This document shows, in pieces, positions 20,322 through 28,465 of a stretch of DNA of 64,000 bases (position 1 is the stretch's first letter; each line of letters starts with the position of its first letter). The notes beneath the pieces were generated by a model. That model was given only the letters and a program-made list of their open reading frames with translations. It did no database searches and was not told where the DNA came from. The translations under genes and the position numbers were made by a program. This DNA is from Methylotenera sp. (GTDB taxonomy: Bacteria; Pseudomonadota; Gammaproteobacteria; Burkholderiales; Methylophilaceae): assembly GCA_013140755.1 (NCBI GenBank), contig JABFSF010000026.1, positions 1 to 64,000 on the forward strand. The letters are read 5' to 3'.

Positions 20322-20540
20322 ATGGATAACAAATACGGATTACATAGCACAAAGTTAGCGACAGAACACCATGAGGCGCACCACAAACCAAGCCTTGCTC
20401 ACGTGGCGCACTGTAAGTTTTGCCAAAGCACGCGATTGGAGCTGTGTCCCACTATGCATGACCATCGTTGCACTGATTGCGGTGAGTGGCAAAATGATAT
20501 TCCGCAAGGCTACTCCACAGGCAGAAGCAGCGATTACTGA
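20322..20540 (+). CDS. Small zinc-ribbon-like protein of unknown function
   Basis: A 72-residue protein with CKFC at residues 32-35 and CTDCG near 51-55, spaced like a two-knuckle zinc ribbon, with a histidine-rich N-terminal third (EHHEAHH). A good ribosome site (AGGAGTG) lies seven bases before the ATG. I do not recognise the family. It stands alone between the diguanylate cyclase and gnd. Metal binding is inferred only from the cysteine pairs. Confidence 0.65.
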   Translation: MDNKYGLHSTKLATEHHEAHHKPSLAHVAHCKFCQSTRLELCPTMHDHRCTDCGEWQNDIPQGYSTGRSSDY

Positions 20541-20654
20541 TAAAACCAATTTGCATTAACCCTTCCATAAAAAATTGTGGTACTGATACATCATATTGCA
20601 AATAAATACCTTGATTTAGCTTAAAAATTCACAGTAATTCCCCATAAAAAGTTC

Positions 20655-20660
20655 TATAAT
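20655..20660 (+). promoter_or_regulatory. Candidate -10 box upstream of gnd
   Basis: A perfect TATAAT stands about 50 bases before the gnd ATG. No convincing -35 box is found at 16-18 bases distance, so the transcription start is only a suggestion. Confidence 0.35.
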
Positions 20661-20710
20661 CTCGCCTACAAAATACCCTTTCCATTAAACAACTCCAAAA
20701 GAGAAGATAA

Positions 20711-22222
20711 ATGACTACAAAAAATGCTGATATTGGCCTTGTGGGCCTTGCTGTTATGGGCCAAAATTTGGCTCTCAATATTGCCGATCATGGCTACACC
20801 ATTGCGGTTTACAATCGCGACCCGAAAAAAACACTTAACTTTGTTGAAGAATGCAAAAAAAATGAGCCATCGCACGCCAATGTAGTAGGGCATACGGATT
20901 TAGCTTCTTTTGTATTAAGTATCAAACGCCCACGCAAAATCGTGTTACTCGTTAAAGCAGGTAGTGCTACAGATGTAACAATCAACGCGTTGTTACCTTT
21001 TTTAGAGCAAGGCGACATCATCATTGATGGTGGTAATGCATTGTGGACAGATACGATTCGCCGCGAAAAAGAATTAGCTGCTAAAGGCATTGATTTTATT
21101 GGTTCTGGCGTTTCAGGTGGCGAAACTGGTGCACGTTTTGGCCCAAGCCTCATGCCATCTGGCACACGCAAAGCATGGGCGAGTTTAGAGCCTATTTGGC
21201 GCGATATTGCTGCAAAAGTTGACCCAGTGACGGGTGAGCCTATGGAAGGCGGCAAACCTGGCAAGCCAGTTGTAGGTGGTTTTTCATGTGCTGAATACAT
21301 CGGTCCAGACGGTGCTGGGCATTACGTAAAAATGGTGCATAACGGCATTGAGTACATTGACATGCAATTGATTTGCGAAGCTTATTGGTTAATGAAAAAC
21401 TTGCTCGGTATGCCAGCAGATGAAATTGGCAAAGTATTTGCTGAGTGGAACAAAGGCGAATTATCTAGCTTCTTGATTGAAATTACTGCGGATATTCTGC
21501 AACAAAAAGACCCAGTGACTAAAGGTTTCTTGGTTGACCAAATTTTAGATACTGCTGGCCAAAAAGGTACTGGCCAATGGACGGCAGCCAACGCGCTTGA
21601 ATTGGGCGCACCTGCTAATGCGATTGCGGCTGCGGTTTATGCACGCGCACTTTCAAGCTTAAAAGAAGAGCGTGTTGAAGCCAGCAAAATCTTAAAAGGC
21701 CCAACTCCTGTTAAAGAAACAGACAAAGTGGCCATTATTGAAGCCATTAAAAATGCGCTTTACTGCTCAAAAATTTGCGCTTACGCACAGGGCTTTCAAC
21801 TGATTGATAAAGCACAAGTGGCTTACAACTGGAAGCTTAACTTTGGTGAAATTGCGCAAATTTGGCGTGGAGGTTGTATTATTCGCGCACGTTTCTTGCA
21901 AAAAATTACTGAAGCTTATGCGCATAATTCACGTTTGAAAAACTTGATGTTAGACCCCTACTTCACACAAGCAATGAATGATGGTCAAGCGGGATGGCGT
22001 AAAGTGATTGCTTTAGCTGTTACCAATGGCATTCCTGCGCAAGGTTTTAGCGCGGCAATGGCGTATTACGATGGTTACAGAAGTGCTGACTTGCCAGCTA
22101 ACTTGTTGCAAGGTCAACGTGATTACTTTGGCGCACATACTTATGAGCGTAAAGACCAACCGCGTGGTCAGTTCTACCACCTAGATTGGCCAGAAGCAGG
22201 TCGTCCGCAATTGGAAGTTTAA
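20711..22222 (+). CDS. gnd: 6-phosphogluconate dehydrogenase, decarboxylating
   Basis: A 503-residue enzyme that converts 6-phosphogluconate to ribulose 5-phosphate, CO2 and NAD(P)H. The Rossmann motif [12 protein letters not shown] is at about residues 12-23, NRDPKKT decides cofactor preference (arginine favours NADP), and the substrate-binding signature ISGVSGG-type segment ([19 protein letters not shown]) is present. In RuMP methylotrophs this reaction closes the dissimilatory cycle and supplies ribulose phosphate for formaldehyde fixation. It is monocistronic, with a GAGAAG ribosome site and its own terminator. Confidence 0.96.
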   Translation: MTTKNADIGLVGLAVMGQNLALNIADHGYTIAVYNRDPKKTLNFVEECKKNEPSHANVVGHTDLASFVLSIKRPRKIVLLVKAGSATDVTINALLPFLEQGDIIIDGGNALWTDTIRREKELAAKGIDFIGSGVSGGETGARFGPSLMPSGTRKAWASLEPIWRDIAAKVDPVTGEPMEGGKPGKPVVGGFSCAEYIGPDGAGHYVKMVHNGIEYIDMQLICEAYWLMKNLLGMPADEIGKVFAEWNKGELSSFLIEITADILQQKDPVTKGFLVDQILDTAGQKGTGQWTAANALELGAPANAIAAAVYARALSSLKEERVEASKILKGPTPVKETDKVAIIEAIKNALYCSKICAYAQGFQLIDKAQVAYNWKLNFGEIAQIWRGGCIIRARFLQKITEAYAHNSRLKNLMLDPYFTQAMNDGQAGWRKVIALAVTNGIPAQGFSAAMAYYDGYRSADLPANLLQGQRDYFGAHTYERKDQPRGQFYHLDWPEAGRPQLEV

Positions 22223-22289
22223 TGGCTGATGAAAGTGTGCTTGTTAGTTTGCACGTTACTTGACTGAGTGGCAAAGACTAACAGTCATA

Positions 22290-22327
22290 AATACGAAAGA
22301 GGCTCTAATTAGAGCCTCTTTCGTATT
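22290..22327 (+). terminator. Long perfect palindromic terminator after gnd
   Basis: A 38-base perfect inverted repeat with half AATACGAAAGAGGCTCTAA. It is expected to fold into a 17-18 bp stem with a minimal loop and ends in TTTCGTATT. It lies 67 bases after the gnd stop and is probably its terminator. Confidence 0.8.
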
Positions 22328-22401
22328 CAATTCCAGCAAGTGTTTCTGTAGCGCGATAAAATTGAAAAAGGCATCATGGTTGAGATAGCAAAGAGTGCAA
22401 T

Positions 22402-22430
22402 AAAAAAGGACACTTAACGTGTCCTTTTTA
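22402..22430 (-). terminator. Terminator of the orphan pqqA
   Basis: The hairpin AAAAAGGACAC-ttaac-GTGTCCTTTTT has T-runs when read in either direction and lies about 40 bases beyond the pqqA stop. It can serve pqqA and back up the gnd terminator. Confidence 0.75.
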
Positions 22431-22468
22431 AAATTCGCCACCTTAAGTAGCGAGGCAATCGTTAAAAA

Positions 22469-22540
22469 TTAACGGTTGCAAACGTACATTGTTACTTCAA
22501 AGCCAAAACGCATTTCAGTAGCTACTGGTGTTGTCCACAT
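22469..22540 (-). CDS. pqqA: PQQ precursor peptide PqqA (orphan copy)
   Basis: A 23-residue peptide beginning MWTTPVATEMRFGFE and carrying EVTMY, in which Glu15 and Tyr19 are the two residues that PqqE/PqqD join to form pyrroloquinoline quinone. Length and sequence match known PqqA precursors. GGGAG lies seven bases before the ATG. No pqqBCDE genes flank it; its neighbours are gnd (convergent) and a DUF3426 gene. It has its own gap of about 120 bases for a promoter and its own terminator. Extra unlinked pqqA copies are known in methylotrophs, so it probably supplies precursor to maturation genes elsewhere. Confidence 0.93.
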   Translation of the reverse strand: MWTTPVATEMRFGFEVTMYVCNR

Positions 22541-22663
22541 AATATTCTCCCAAGGTTATTTAATAAGGTACTACGCATTTCATGATTAGCATAATATCTA
22601 AATGCTACGTAAGCAAACACTGTAAAGTGATGAATGAGTGCTCATGATTTTCATTAGATAACA

Positions 22664-23650
22664 CTAATAAGTGACAAGAATACGGTACCCCGCAACCTTT
22701 TCACCTTGTGTTGAAATGCCCAGTTTTATTTTCACTTCAGCATTGGCTTCTAAGCCTAAAGGGATATGCGAGTTACTTGGCAAGTATTCATTAGGCTTAA
22801 AGATTTTACGCAATGATGGGTTGCCTTCAGTATCAGTGAGAGTCAACTCTAAATTTGGGTAGGCTTGATTAAAAGGGGCGTGATTGATAAGCGTGCTAGA
22901 TAAACGTATTAAGCCTTCTATATTAGGGTCTTCTAACATGTCCGAGTCATTAATTTCAAGTAAATCGATTTGCTGAGGCAGATTGATACTACAAGAAAGT
23001 TGTACGCACATTCTTTCAAGTAACGGTTTGGTGTTGGGGTAGTGCAAGGCAATGCTATCACGTAAAAAATACAGGCATTGCGCGGTAACGAGTAACAATA
23101 ACAATAGACTGCCTATTCGCCATATCCAACGGCGAGAATATGCCGCTTTCCGTTTTTTGCCTTCTGCTAAATCAGCAAAATAATTAGCACTGTTATTCGC
23201 AATAGAGGTGAGCTGGGTAATGTTATTTAAGCGTAATATTTCGGCTTGGTCATTGCTTGGTGTATTGCCTATGTCTGGGATACTTGTTTGTGGCTCAATA
23301 GATGTATTGTTGAGTGCAGCTTGCGCTGTATGGGTAGCTGTACTCGCTGATGGTTTTTGCTCCGCTGAGTCATTTTCTAAGAAATCATTATCAATGGCTG
23401 GCCAGCCAGAGGCTTCTTTATTTGTGCTAATCGTAATTTCAGTTGTGACTTCATGAGCAGCTGGTGGAAGATTGCTATTGACTTGAGAAGGGACAGCCTC
23501 TATTGGTGGCTCTGGCGTTATAAACTGTGTTTTAGCATTGAATATATGTAAGCACTGACCGCAACGCACTTTGCCATCGTGCTTATTGAGTTGAACATCC
23601 GTAACAAAAAATTGCGTTTGGCAATTGGGGCAGCGAGTTATGGCGCGCAT
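22664..23650 (-). CDS. DUF3426 protein with MJ0042-type zinc ribbon
   Basis: A 328-residue inner-membrane protein. The N-terminus is a zinc ribbon (CPNCQTQF ... CGQCLHIF, residues 8-34). A disordered acidic middle follows, then one transmembrane helix (about residues 175-197) and a C-terminal DUF3426 domain facing the periplasm. The function is unknown. In many betaproteobacteria this gene follows prmA and accBC, as here, and its start overlaps the prmA end by 13 bases, so it is the last gene of that operon. Confidence 0.85.
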   Translation of the reverse strand: MRAITRCPNCQTQFFVTDVQLNKHDGKVRCGQCLHIFNAKTQFITPEPPIEAVPSQVNSNLPPAAHEVTTEITISTNKEASGWPAIDNDFLENDSAEQKPSASTATHTAQAALNNTSIEPQTSIPDIGNTPSNDQAEILRLNNITQLTSIANNSANYFADLAEGKKRKAAYSRRWIWRIGSLLLLLLVTAQCLYFLRDSIALHYPNTKPLLERMCVQLSCSINLPQQIDLLEINDSDMLEDPNIEGLIRLSSTLINHAPFNQAYPNLELTLTDTEGNPSLRKIFKPNEYLPSNSHIPLGLEANAEVKIKLGISTQGEKVAGYRILVTY

Positions 23651-24534
23651 TTTCTAGTGCCAGTTAGTAATACCCAAGCATCTTTGAATTGTGGTGTATC
23701 CATTTCAAACCATTGGGCATAAATTGCCGAAACAGCAGATGCTTGCTCACGTAAAATGCCTGAGAGCGCGATTTTGCCGCCCACTTTGCATGATGTTGCC
23801 AAAGCTGGTGCTAACACACTGAGTGCGCTAGATAAAATATTGGCCACTACAATATCAAAGGCTTGTGATTGATAGTCGTTGGCATGATAAAAATATGCAC
23901 TCACATGATTTTGCTCGGCGTTGTAAAGGCTGGATTGAATGGCTTGCGAATCAATATCTGTACCAACTACATTGCCTGCACCTAATTTTTTAGCAGCAAT
24001 TGCCAAAATACCTGAACCACAGCCGTAATCAAGCACGCTTACATTAGGGCGAACAGTTTGTGTAAGCCATGATAGACAAAGATGTGTAGTTGGATGGCTC
24101 CCTGTACCAAAAGCAAGACCAGGGTCTAAAATGATATTGATGGCATTCGCATCGGGGGCATGATGCCAAGTAGGCACTATCCATAAATGCTCAGTGATTT
24201 TAATTGGGTCGAACTGCGATTGTGTGGCACGCACCCAATCTTGCTCTTGAATAATTTCGGTTGAGTATTGGAGTGGTAACAGCTTAGTTTGGTATTGTAG
24301 TTGCCCCATCACCTCGCTAATGTTGATATCTTCATCAAACAGTGCGCTGACAATATTTTGTTGCCAAATACCTGGTGGTGGGTCGCCTGGTTCGCCAAAA
24401 ATAGGCTGCTCATCAATGGTTTCAGCGTTAGCATCTTCAATAATGGCCGAAAGTGCGCCAAGCTCCATGAGGGTATCGCTGATTAAATCAGCGGTGTTAT
24501 CCTGTGCCTCAATTTTTAAAGAAACCCAACTCAT
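23638..24534 (-). CDS. prmA: Ribosomal protein L11 methyltransferase PrmA
   Basis: A 298-residue SAM-dependent enzyme that trimethylates lysines and the N-terminus of ribosomal protein L11. The N-terminal recognition domain is followed by the catalytic domain with DPGLAFGTGSHPTT and the SAM motif VLDYGCGSGILAIAA (about residues 165-179), then VVANIL. It is complete. It lies 11 bases after accC in the accB-accC-prmA order typical of betaproteobacteria. Confidence 0.96.
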   Translation of the reverse strand: MSWVSLKIEAQDNTADLISDTLMELGALSAIIEDANAETIDEQPIFGEPGDPPPGIWQQNIVSALFDEDINISEVMGQLQYQTKLLPLQYSTEIIQEQDWVRATQSQFDPIKITEHLWIVPTWHHAPDANAINIILDPGLAFGTGSHPTTHLCLSWLTQTVRPNVSVLDYGCGSGILAIAAKKLGAGNVVGTDIDSQAIQSSLYNAEQNHVSAYFYHANDYQSQAFDIVVANILSSALSVLAPALATSCKVGGKIALSGILREQASAVSAIYAQWFEMDTPQFKDAWVLLTGTRKCAP

Positions 24535-24545
24535 ATTGGCTGTAC

Positions 24546-25901
24546 TTACTTATTATAAATACCCAGTTTCTGTTCAAGGTAGTGAATGCTTGTGCCACCA
24601 AGGTGAAATGCGGCATCGGCCATTAGGTCCGCATGTAAGGCAATATTAGTGCTGATACCATCTACCATCATTTCTGAAAGCGCGATGCGCATCCGTGCAA
24701 TAGCCTGATCACGGGTGTCACCGTAAGTAATCAGTTTGCCTATCATTGAATCATAGTGTGGCGGTACGGTATAGCCCGCATAAGCGTGCGTATCAATGCG
24801 CACACCTGGCCCACCTGGCATGTGAAACGTTTTTATTTTTCCTGGAGAAGGCACAAAGCTGTACGGATCTTCAGCATTGAGGCGACACTCAATGGCATGG
24901 CCATGCAATTGAATGTCTTTTTGACGGAATTTGAGTTTTTCACCAGCGGCTACAAAAATTTGTTGTTGCACCAAATCAATGCCTGTAATCATTTCAGTAA
25001 CGGTATGCTCAACTTGTAAGCGCGTGTTCATTTCAATAAAGTAGAACTCACCATTTTCATATAAAAATTCAAACGTACCTGCACCACGGTATTTAATTTT
25101 GCGGCAAGCCTCAGCGCAGCGCTCACCAATTTTGTCACGCAATTTAGGATTTAATAATGGTGCTGGAGCTTCTTCAATAATTTTTTGATGGCGGCGCTGC
25201 ATGGAGCAATCACGTTCACCTAAAAATACTGCATTGCCATGTTGGTCTGCTAATACTTGAATTTCAATATGCCTTGGCTTTTCAAGGTATTTTTCCATAT
25301 AAACCATGGGGTTGCCAAACGCAGCTTGTGCTTCGGCTTTGGTCATGTTGACAGAGGTCAGCAATGCTGCTTCTGTGTGCACCACGCGCATTCCACGCCC
25401 ACCACCGCCGCCAGCGGCTTTAATAATGACAGGGTAGCCAATTTGTTTTGCAGTTTTAATAATTTCGCTGGGGTCATCTGGTAATGCGCCTTCTGAGCCT
25501 GGCACGCACGGTACGCCTGCTTTACGCATAGCTTCTTTGGCAGATACTTTATCGCCCATTAAACGAATAGTTTCTGCACGTGGGCCAATAAACACAAAGC
25601 CGCTTTGTTCTACACGCTCGGCAAAGTCGGCATTTTCTGATAAAAAGCCGTAACCTGGGTGAATTGCTTGTGCATCGGTCACTTCAGCTGCACTAATAAC
25701 CGCAGGCACGTTCAGATAGCTTTGACTAGAAGGTGCGGGACCAATACAAACTGATTCATCTGCTAGCTTCACATATTTAGCTTCACGGTCGGCCTCAGAG
25801 TGGACGGCGACCGTTCTAATGCCGAGTTCGCGACAGGCGCGTTGCACACGCAAGGCGATTTCACCGCGATTTGCGATTAAGATTTTGTCAAACATTGCCA
25901 T
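24546..25901 (-). CDS. accC: Acetyl-CoA carboxylase biotin carboxylase subunit
   Basis: The ATP-grasp subunit that carboxylates biotin on AccB with bicarbonate, starting fatty acid synthesis. Family landmarks are [12 protein letters not shown] at the N-terminus, the ATP-binding glycine-rich [11 protein letters not shown], and [15 protein letters not shown] chose ATG 25901 (MAMFDKI) because of a GGAAA at a proper distance. An ATG at 25895 gives the commonest family N-terminus, and an upstream TTG at 25925 is less likely. Length is about 451 residues, as expected. It is co-transcribed with accB. Confidence 0.95.
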   Translation of the reverse strand: MAMFDKILIANRGEIALRVQRACRELGIRTVAVHSEADREAKYVKLADESVCIGPAPSSQSYLNVPAVISAAEVTDAQAIHPGYGFLSENADFAERVEQSGFVFIGPRAETIRLMGDKVSAKEAMRKAGVPCVPGSEGALPDDPSEIIKTAKQIGYPVIIKAAGGGGGRGMRVVHTEAALLTSVNMTKAEAQAAFGNPMVYMEKYLEKPRHIEIQVLADQHGNAVFLGERDCSMQRRHQKIIEEAPAPLLNPKLRDKIGERCAEACRKIKYRGAGTFEFLYENGEFYFIEMNTRLQVEHTVTEMITGIDLVQQQIFVAAGEKLKFRQKDIQLHGHAIECRLNAEDPYSFVPSPGKIKTFHMPGGPGVRIDTHAYAGYTVPPHYDSMIGKLITYGDTRDQAIARMRIALSEMMVDGISTNIALHADLMADAAFHLGGTSIHYLEQKLGIYNK

Positions 25902-25927
25902 AGGTAATTTCCGTTCTTTAAACAATT

Positions 25928-26386
25928 TTAGGCAATAATAAAGAGCGGTTCACCGTATTCCACAGCTTGACCGTTGTCCACCAATATTTTTTTAATCACG
26001 CCTGCTTTATCCGCTTCAATTTCATTGAGTAGCTTCATCGCTTCAATAATGCACAGCGTATCGCCCACAGCAACCGTATCTCCTACTTCAACAAAAGATT
26101 TGGCATCAGGGGAAGGTGAGCGATAGAACGTGCCCACCATCGGTGATTTCACGCTGTGACCTTCATCTGCGGCTGGAGTAGCTGCTACTGGAGTAGCTGA
26201 CGCTGGGGGAGCGGCAACCTGTGGTGTAGCTGCATATTGCATCGGGGCATAGTGCTGCTGCACAGGGGCATTGGCAGTAAAGTTGCGGCTAATACGTACT
26301 TTTTCGCCATCTTCTGTCAATTCAAGCTCAGAAATACCTGATTCTTCTACAAGATCGATTAACTTTTTAAGTTTGCGTAAATCCAT
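25928..26386 (-). CDS. accB: Biotin carboxyl carrier protein AccB
   Basis: A 152-residue carrier of acetyl-CoA carboxylase. The N-terminal segment ([17 protein letters not shown]) is followed by a proline/alanine-rich linker (about residues 50-75) and a biotinyl domain with the canonical EAMKL, whose lysine carries biotin. The ATG gives the usual MDLRKLKKL start. It is the first gene of accB-accC-prmA-DUF3426; aroQ lies 39 bases upstream on the same strand and may share the transcript. Confidence 0.97.
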   Translation of the reverse strand: MDLRKLKKLIDLVEESGISELELTEDGEKVRISRNFTANAPVQQHYAPMQYAATPQVAAPPASATPVAATPAADEGHSVKSPMVGTFYRSPSPDAKSFVEVGDTVAVGDTLCIIEAMKLLNEIEADKAGVIKKILVDNGQAVEYGEPLFIIA

Positions 26387-26424
26387 AAATAACCCCTAAA
26401 AATCTGAAAAAATATAGTTTAATG

Positions 26425-26874
26425 TTAAGAACGATTGAGATGGCTGATGGCGTAATCAAGTGCTAGTGTATAACCTTGCGCACCTAAACCACTAATGACA
26501 CCAACGGCAATGTCAGAAAAGTATGAGTGATGACGAAACGCCTCGCGTGCATAAACGTTTGATAAATGTACTTCAATAAATGGTACTTTTACGGCACTTA
26601 GCGCATCGCGCATGGCAACTGATGTATGCGTGAAAGCCGCTGGATTGATAATCACGAAATCCACTTTTTTTGTAACTAGAGACTGTATTTTAGTCACTAA
26701 ATCACCTTCTGTATTGCTTTGAAAATTTTCTAAAGCGATGTTGACGATATTAGCTTGCCTAGTTAATGCCTCATTAATGCTAGCTAGCGTTGCACTGCCA
26801 TAATGTTCAGGCTCACGCAAACCTAACAAGTTGAGATTTGGACCATGCAACACCAAAACAGACTTAGCTGACAT
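26425..26874 (-). CDS. aroQ: Type II 3-dehydroquinate dehydratase AroQ
   Basis: A 149-residue shikimate-pathway enzyme that dehydrates 3-dehydroquinate. [17 protein letters not shown] at residues 10-26 contains the catalytic tyrosine and arginine, and [12 protein letters not shown] and [17 protein letters not shown] carry the remaining active-site residues. A strong AAGGGG ribosome site precedes the ATG. The aroQ-accB-accC order is widespread in proteobacteria. The 159-base gap upstream presumably holds the promoter. Confidence 0.96.
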   Translation of the reverse strand: MSAKSVLVLHGPNLNLLGLREPEHYGSATLASINEALTRQANIVNIALENFQSNTEGDLVTKIQSLVTKKVDFVIINPAAFTHTSVAMRDALSAVKVPFIEVHLSNVYAREAFRHHSYFSDIAVGVISGLGAQGYTLALDYAISHLNRS

Positions 26875-27033
26875 GGGAAAGCCCCTTTTTGACTAATTTA
26901 TTGCATAAATTGCGATATTTCATACGTGCAAGTTTGCCGAAGTTCGTCGCTTTTGTCTAGCAAATTTAGTAAAATTAAACGAACTTAGCAGTGTATTTGG
27001 GGGTAACTATTTGAAAGTATTGAAATAAACTTT

Positions 27034-27561
27034 TTAATTAAGAAGTAAGGGTTTAATGGCAATTTCAAGCATAGATTGGTTTAATCGTCCCATCACGGTT
27101 TTCACAATCTTGCCATCCGTGTTTACAATCACCGTGTAAGGCAGTAAGCCTTGTGTGTTGCCAAGCTGCGAGCTTAAATCAGATAAATCATTTTCAACAA
27201 AAATGGGGTAGCTCACAGGCGCAGACTTTAGAAAGTCGTTGACTGCTTGCGGTTCATCTTGCGCGATACCCAGCACCACCACATTTTTTGTTTGGTAGGT
27301 ATCATAAAAAGCAGAAAATTCTGGCATCTCTTCACGGCAAGGCGGGCACCACGTAGCCCAAAAATTAAGCACGATAATTTTGCCGCGATATTGTGCCAAA
27401 CTTTGCACTTTGCCAGCAACATCAGGTAAATGGTAGGCGTAAAGGGCATCGCTACTGACGTTGGGAGATGCCGTCACTTTTGCCGAAAAATGTCGCGCAA
27501 CCAAGCTAATGGCGATTAGAAAAAACAAGCCAACTGCAATGGGTACTATTTTTTTTAGCAT
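27034..27561 (-). CDS. TlpA/ResA-type membrane-anchored thioredoxin
   Basis: A 175-residue periplasmic thiol oxidoreductase. An N-terminal hydrophobic anchor (about residues 6-23) is followed by an AhpC/TSA-thioredoxin fold. The redox centre WATWCPPCREEMP shows the CPPC motif of TlpA/ResA, which usually reduce disulphides for cytochrome c maturation or other exported proteins. It is complete. A small open frame ends over its start codon. The substrate cannot be inferred here. Confidence 0.9.
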   Translation of the reverse strand: MLKKIVPIAVGLFFLIAISLVARHFSAKVTASPNVSSDALYAYHLPDVAGKVQSLAQYRGKIIVLNFWATWCPPCREEMPEFSAFYDTYQTKNVVVLGIAQDEPQAVNDFLKSAPVSYPIFVENDLSDLSSQLGNTQGLLPYTVIVNTDGKIVKTVMGRLNQSMLEIAIKPLLLN

Positions 27562-27695
27562 ACTGCGACACTTACTTGGTAATGCTGGTGTTGATTAAGT
27601 GTTTTTAAGCTGTTGTTGGTTGTATGCCAGCATGACCGAATGTGACAGATTGTGCTGGCGATAAACAACAAAATCTGTGCAAATTTTTTAAACAT
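27555..27695 (-). CDS. Small hypothetical ORF coupled to the TlpA-like gene
   Basis: A 46-residue frame starts with MFKKFAQILLFIAS, has AAGGAT seven bases before its ATG, and stops so that its last codons overlap the ATG of the thioredoxin gene. The N-terminus is hydrophobic like a short signal or membrane segment; the rest is polar with three cysteines. It is not recognised. It may be a leader whose translation feeds the downstream gene, or a chance frame. Confidence 0.35.
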   Translation of the reverse strand: MFKKFAQILLFIASTICHIRSCWHTTNNSLKTLNQHQHYQVSVAVC

Positions 27696-27803
27696 AGTAT
27701 CCTTACGATATCAGTTTTTGTGCACCTTGTGCGTTGGCTCATTGCAAAAACTCAAATTTGCCTCATATCACTTGAGAGTTAATGATTTAAAAGGTTCATT
27801 TAA

Positions 27804-28214
27804 ATGCGTTTGTTAATTGGTTTAATTTTACTCGCTTTTCCAATCGCCGAGATATGGTTATTGTTTGTGCTAGGGGCGCAATATGGTGTGTGGCTTTTAC
27901 TTTATTTAGTTGGGGTTGCGCTTTTAGGCGTACAACTTATTCGTGAAGAAAAGCTATTATTTACAGGGCGAATGATGCAAAGCTTGAGTGCTGGTGGTAA
28001 CCCGATGAAAGCCATGTTTGGCAGTGCGCGTAACATTTTTGCGGGCGTGCTCTTGATAATACCAGGGATAATTACTGATGTCATTGCGACCATTTTGTTG
28101 TTGATTCCTATTAAAGATAAACCTTTATTAAATGATCAATCGCTTCATACAAGCCATACCAATCAAGCTGCAAATGATGATGTGATAGAAGGTGAGTTTC
28201 GTCGTGAAGACTAG
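27804..28214 (+). CDS. fxsA: FxsA family membrane protein
   Basis: A 136-residue inner-membrane protein. The first 100 residues hold three hydrophobic segments with family landmarks (PIAEIWLLF, GAQYGVWLLL, IPGIITDVIA). The tail is polar. In E. coli, FxsA overproduction relieves exclusion of phage T7 by the F plasmid; the normal function is unknown. It is monocistronic here and not next to groES, unlike in many gammaproteobacteria. A small hairpin follows it. Confidence 0.9.
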   Translation: MRLLIGLILLAFPIAEIWLLFVLGAQYGVWLLLYLVGVALLGVQLIREEKLLFTGRMMQSLSAGGNPMKAMFGSARNIFAGVLLIIPGIITDVIATILLLIPIKDKPLLNDQSLHTSHTNQAANDDVIEGEFRRED

Positions 28215-28218
28215 CGCA

Positions 28219-28236
28219 AAGGCTCGTTTGAGCCTT
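28219..28236 (+). terminator. Short hairpin after fxsA
   Basis: AAGGCTC-gttt-GAGCCTT lies five bases after the fxsA stop. It lacks a T-run, so termination is weak or factor-assisted. Confidence 0.45.
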
Positions 28237-28290
28237 GCATCATCAGCACGTGCATCATGTGGTGTAAATTGATATAATCACCCCCATTAA

Positions 28291-28380
28291 CCGAGGAACG
28301 TTGCGAGGGCTAGTGAAATAAGCCCCTAGGCTCGGTGTTCAAGCGGCTTTAGCTAAGTCCTTCTTGTAACGGCGTTCACT
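28291..28380 (+). promoter_or_regulatory. S-adenosylhomocysteine (SAH) riboswitch of ahcY
   Basis: The leader contains the SAH-aptamer core in order: CCGAGGAACGTTGCGAGG, then CCTAGGCTCGG pairing back to CCGAG, and AACGGCGTTCAC, whose GCGTT-type segment can pair with AACGTTGC to form the pseudoknot seen in this class. A TATAAT at 28273-28278 just upstream gives a start close to the aptamer. SAH riboswitches switch genes on when SAH accumulates, which fits the hydrolase gene downstream. Confidence 0.92.
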
Positions 28381-28430
28381 TTATTAACCGACTATTTCGG
28401 GTGAGTAAAGTGAAACGCCGTTTTGCTTTT
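28368..28430 (+). terminator. Expression-platform terminator of the SAH riboswitch
   Basis: AACGGCGTTCACTTTA (28368-28383) pairs with TAAAGTGAAACGCCGTT (28406-28422), with one bulged base, and is followed by TTGCTTTTT. The 5' arm is the same sequence that the ligand-bound aptamer needs, so SAH binding should prevent the terminator and allow read-through into ahcY. Confidence 0.85.
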
Positions 28431-28465
28431 TACGCCCTTAATTGTCATGCACTGATAGGATTTAA

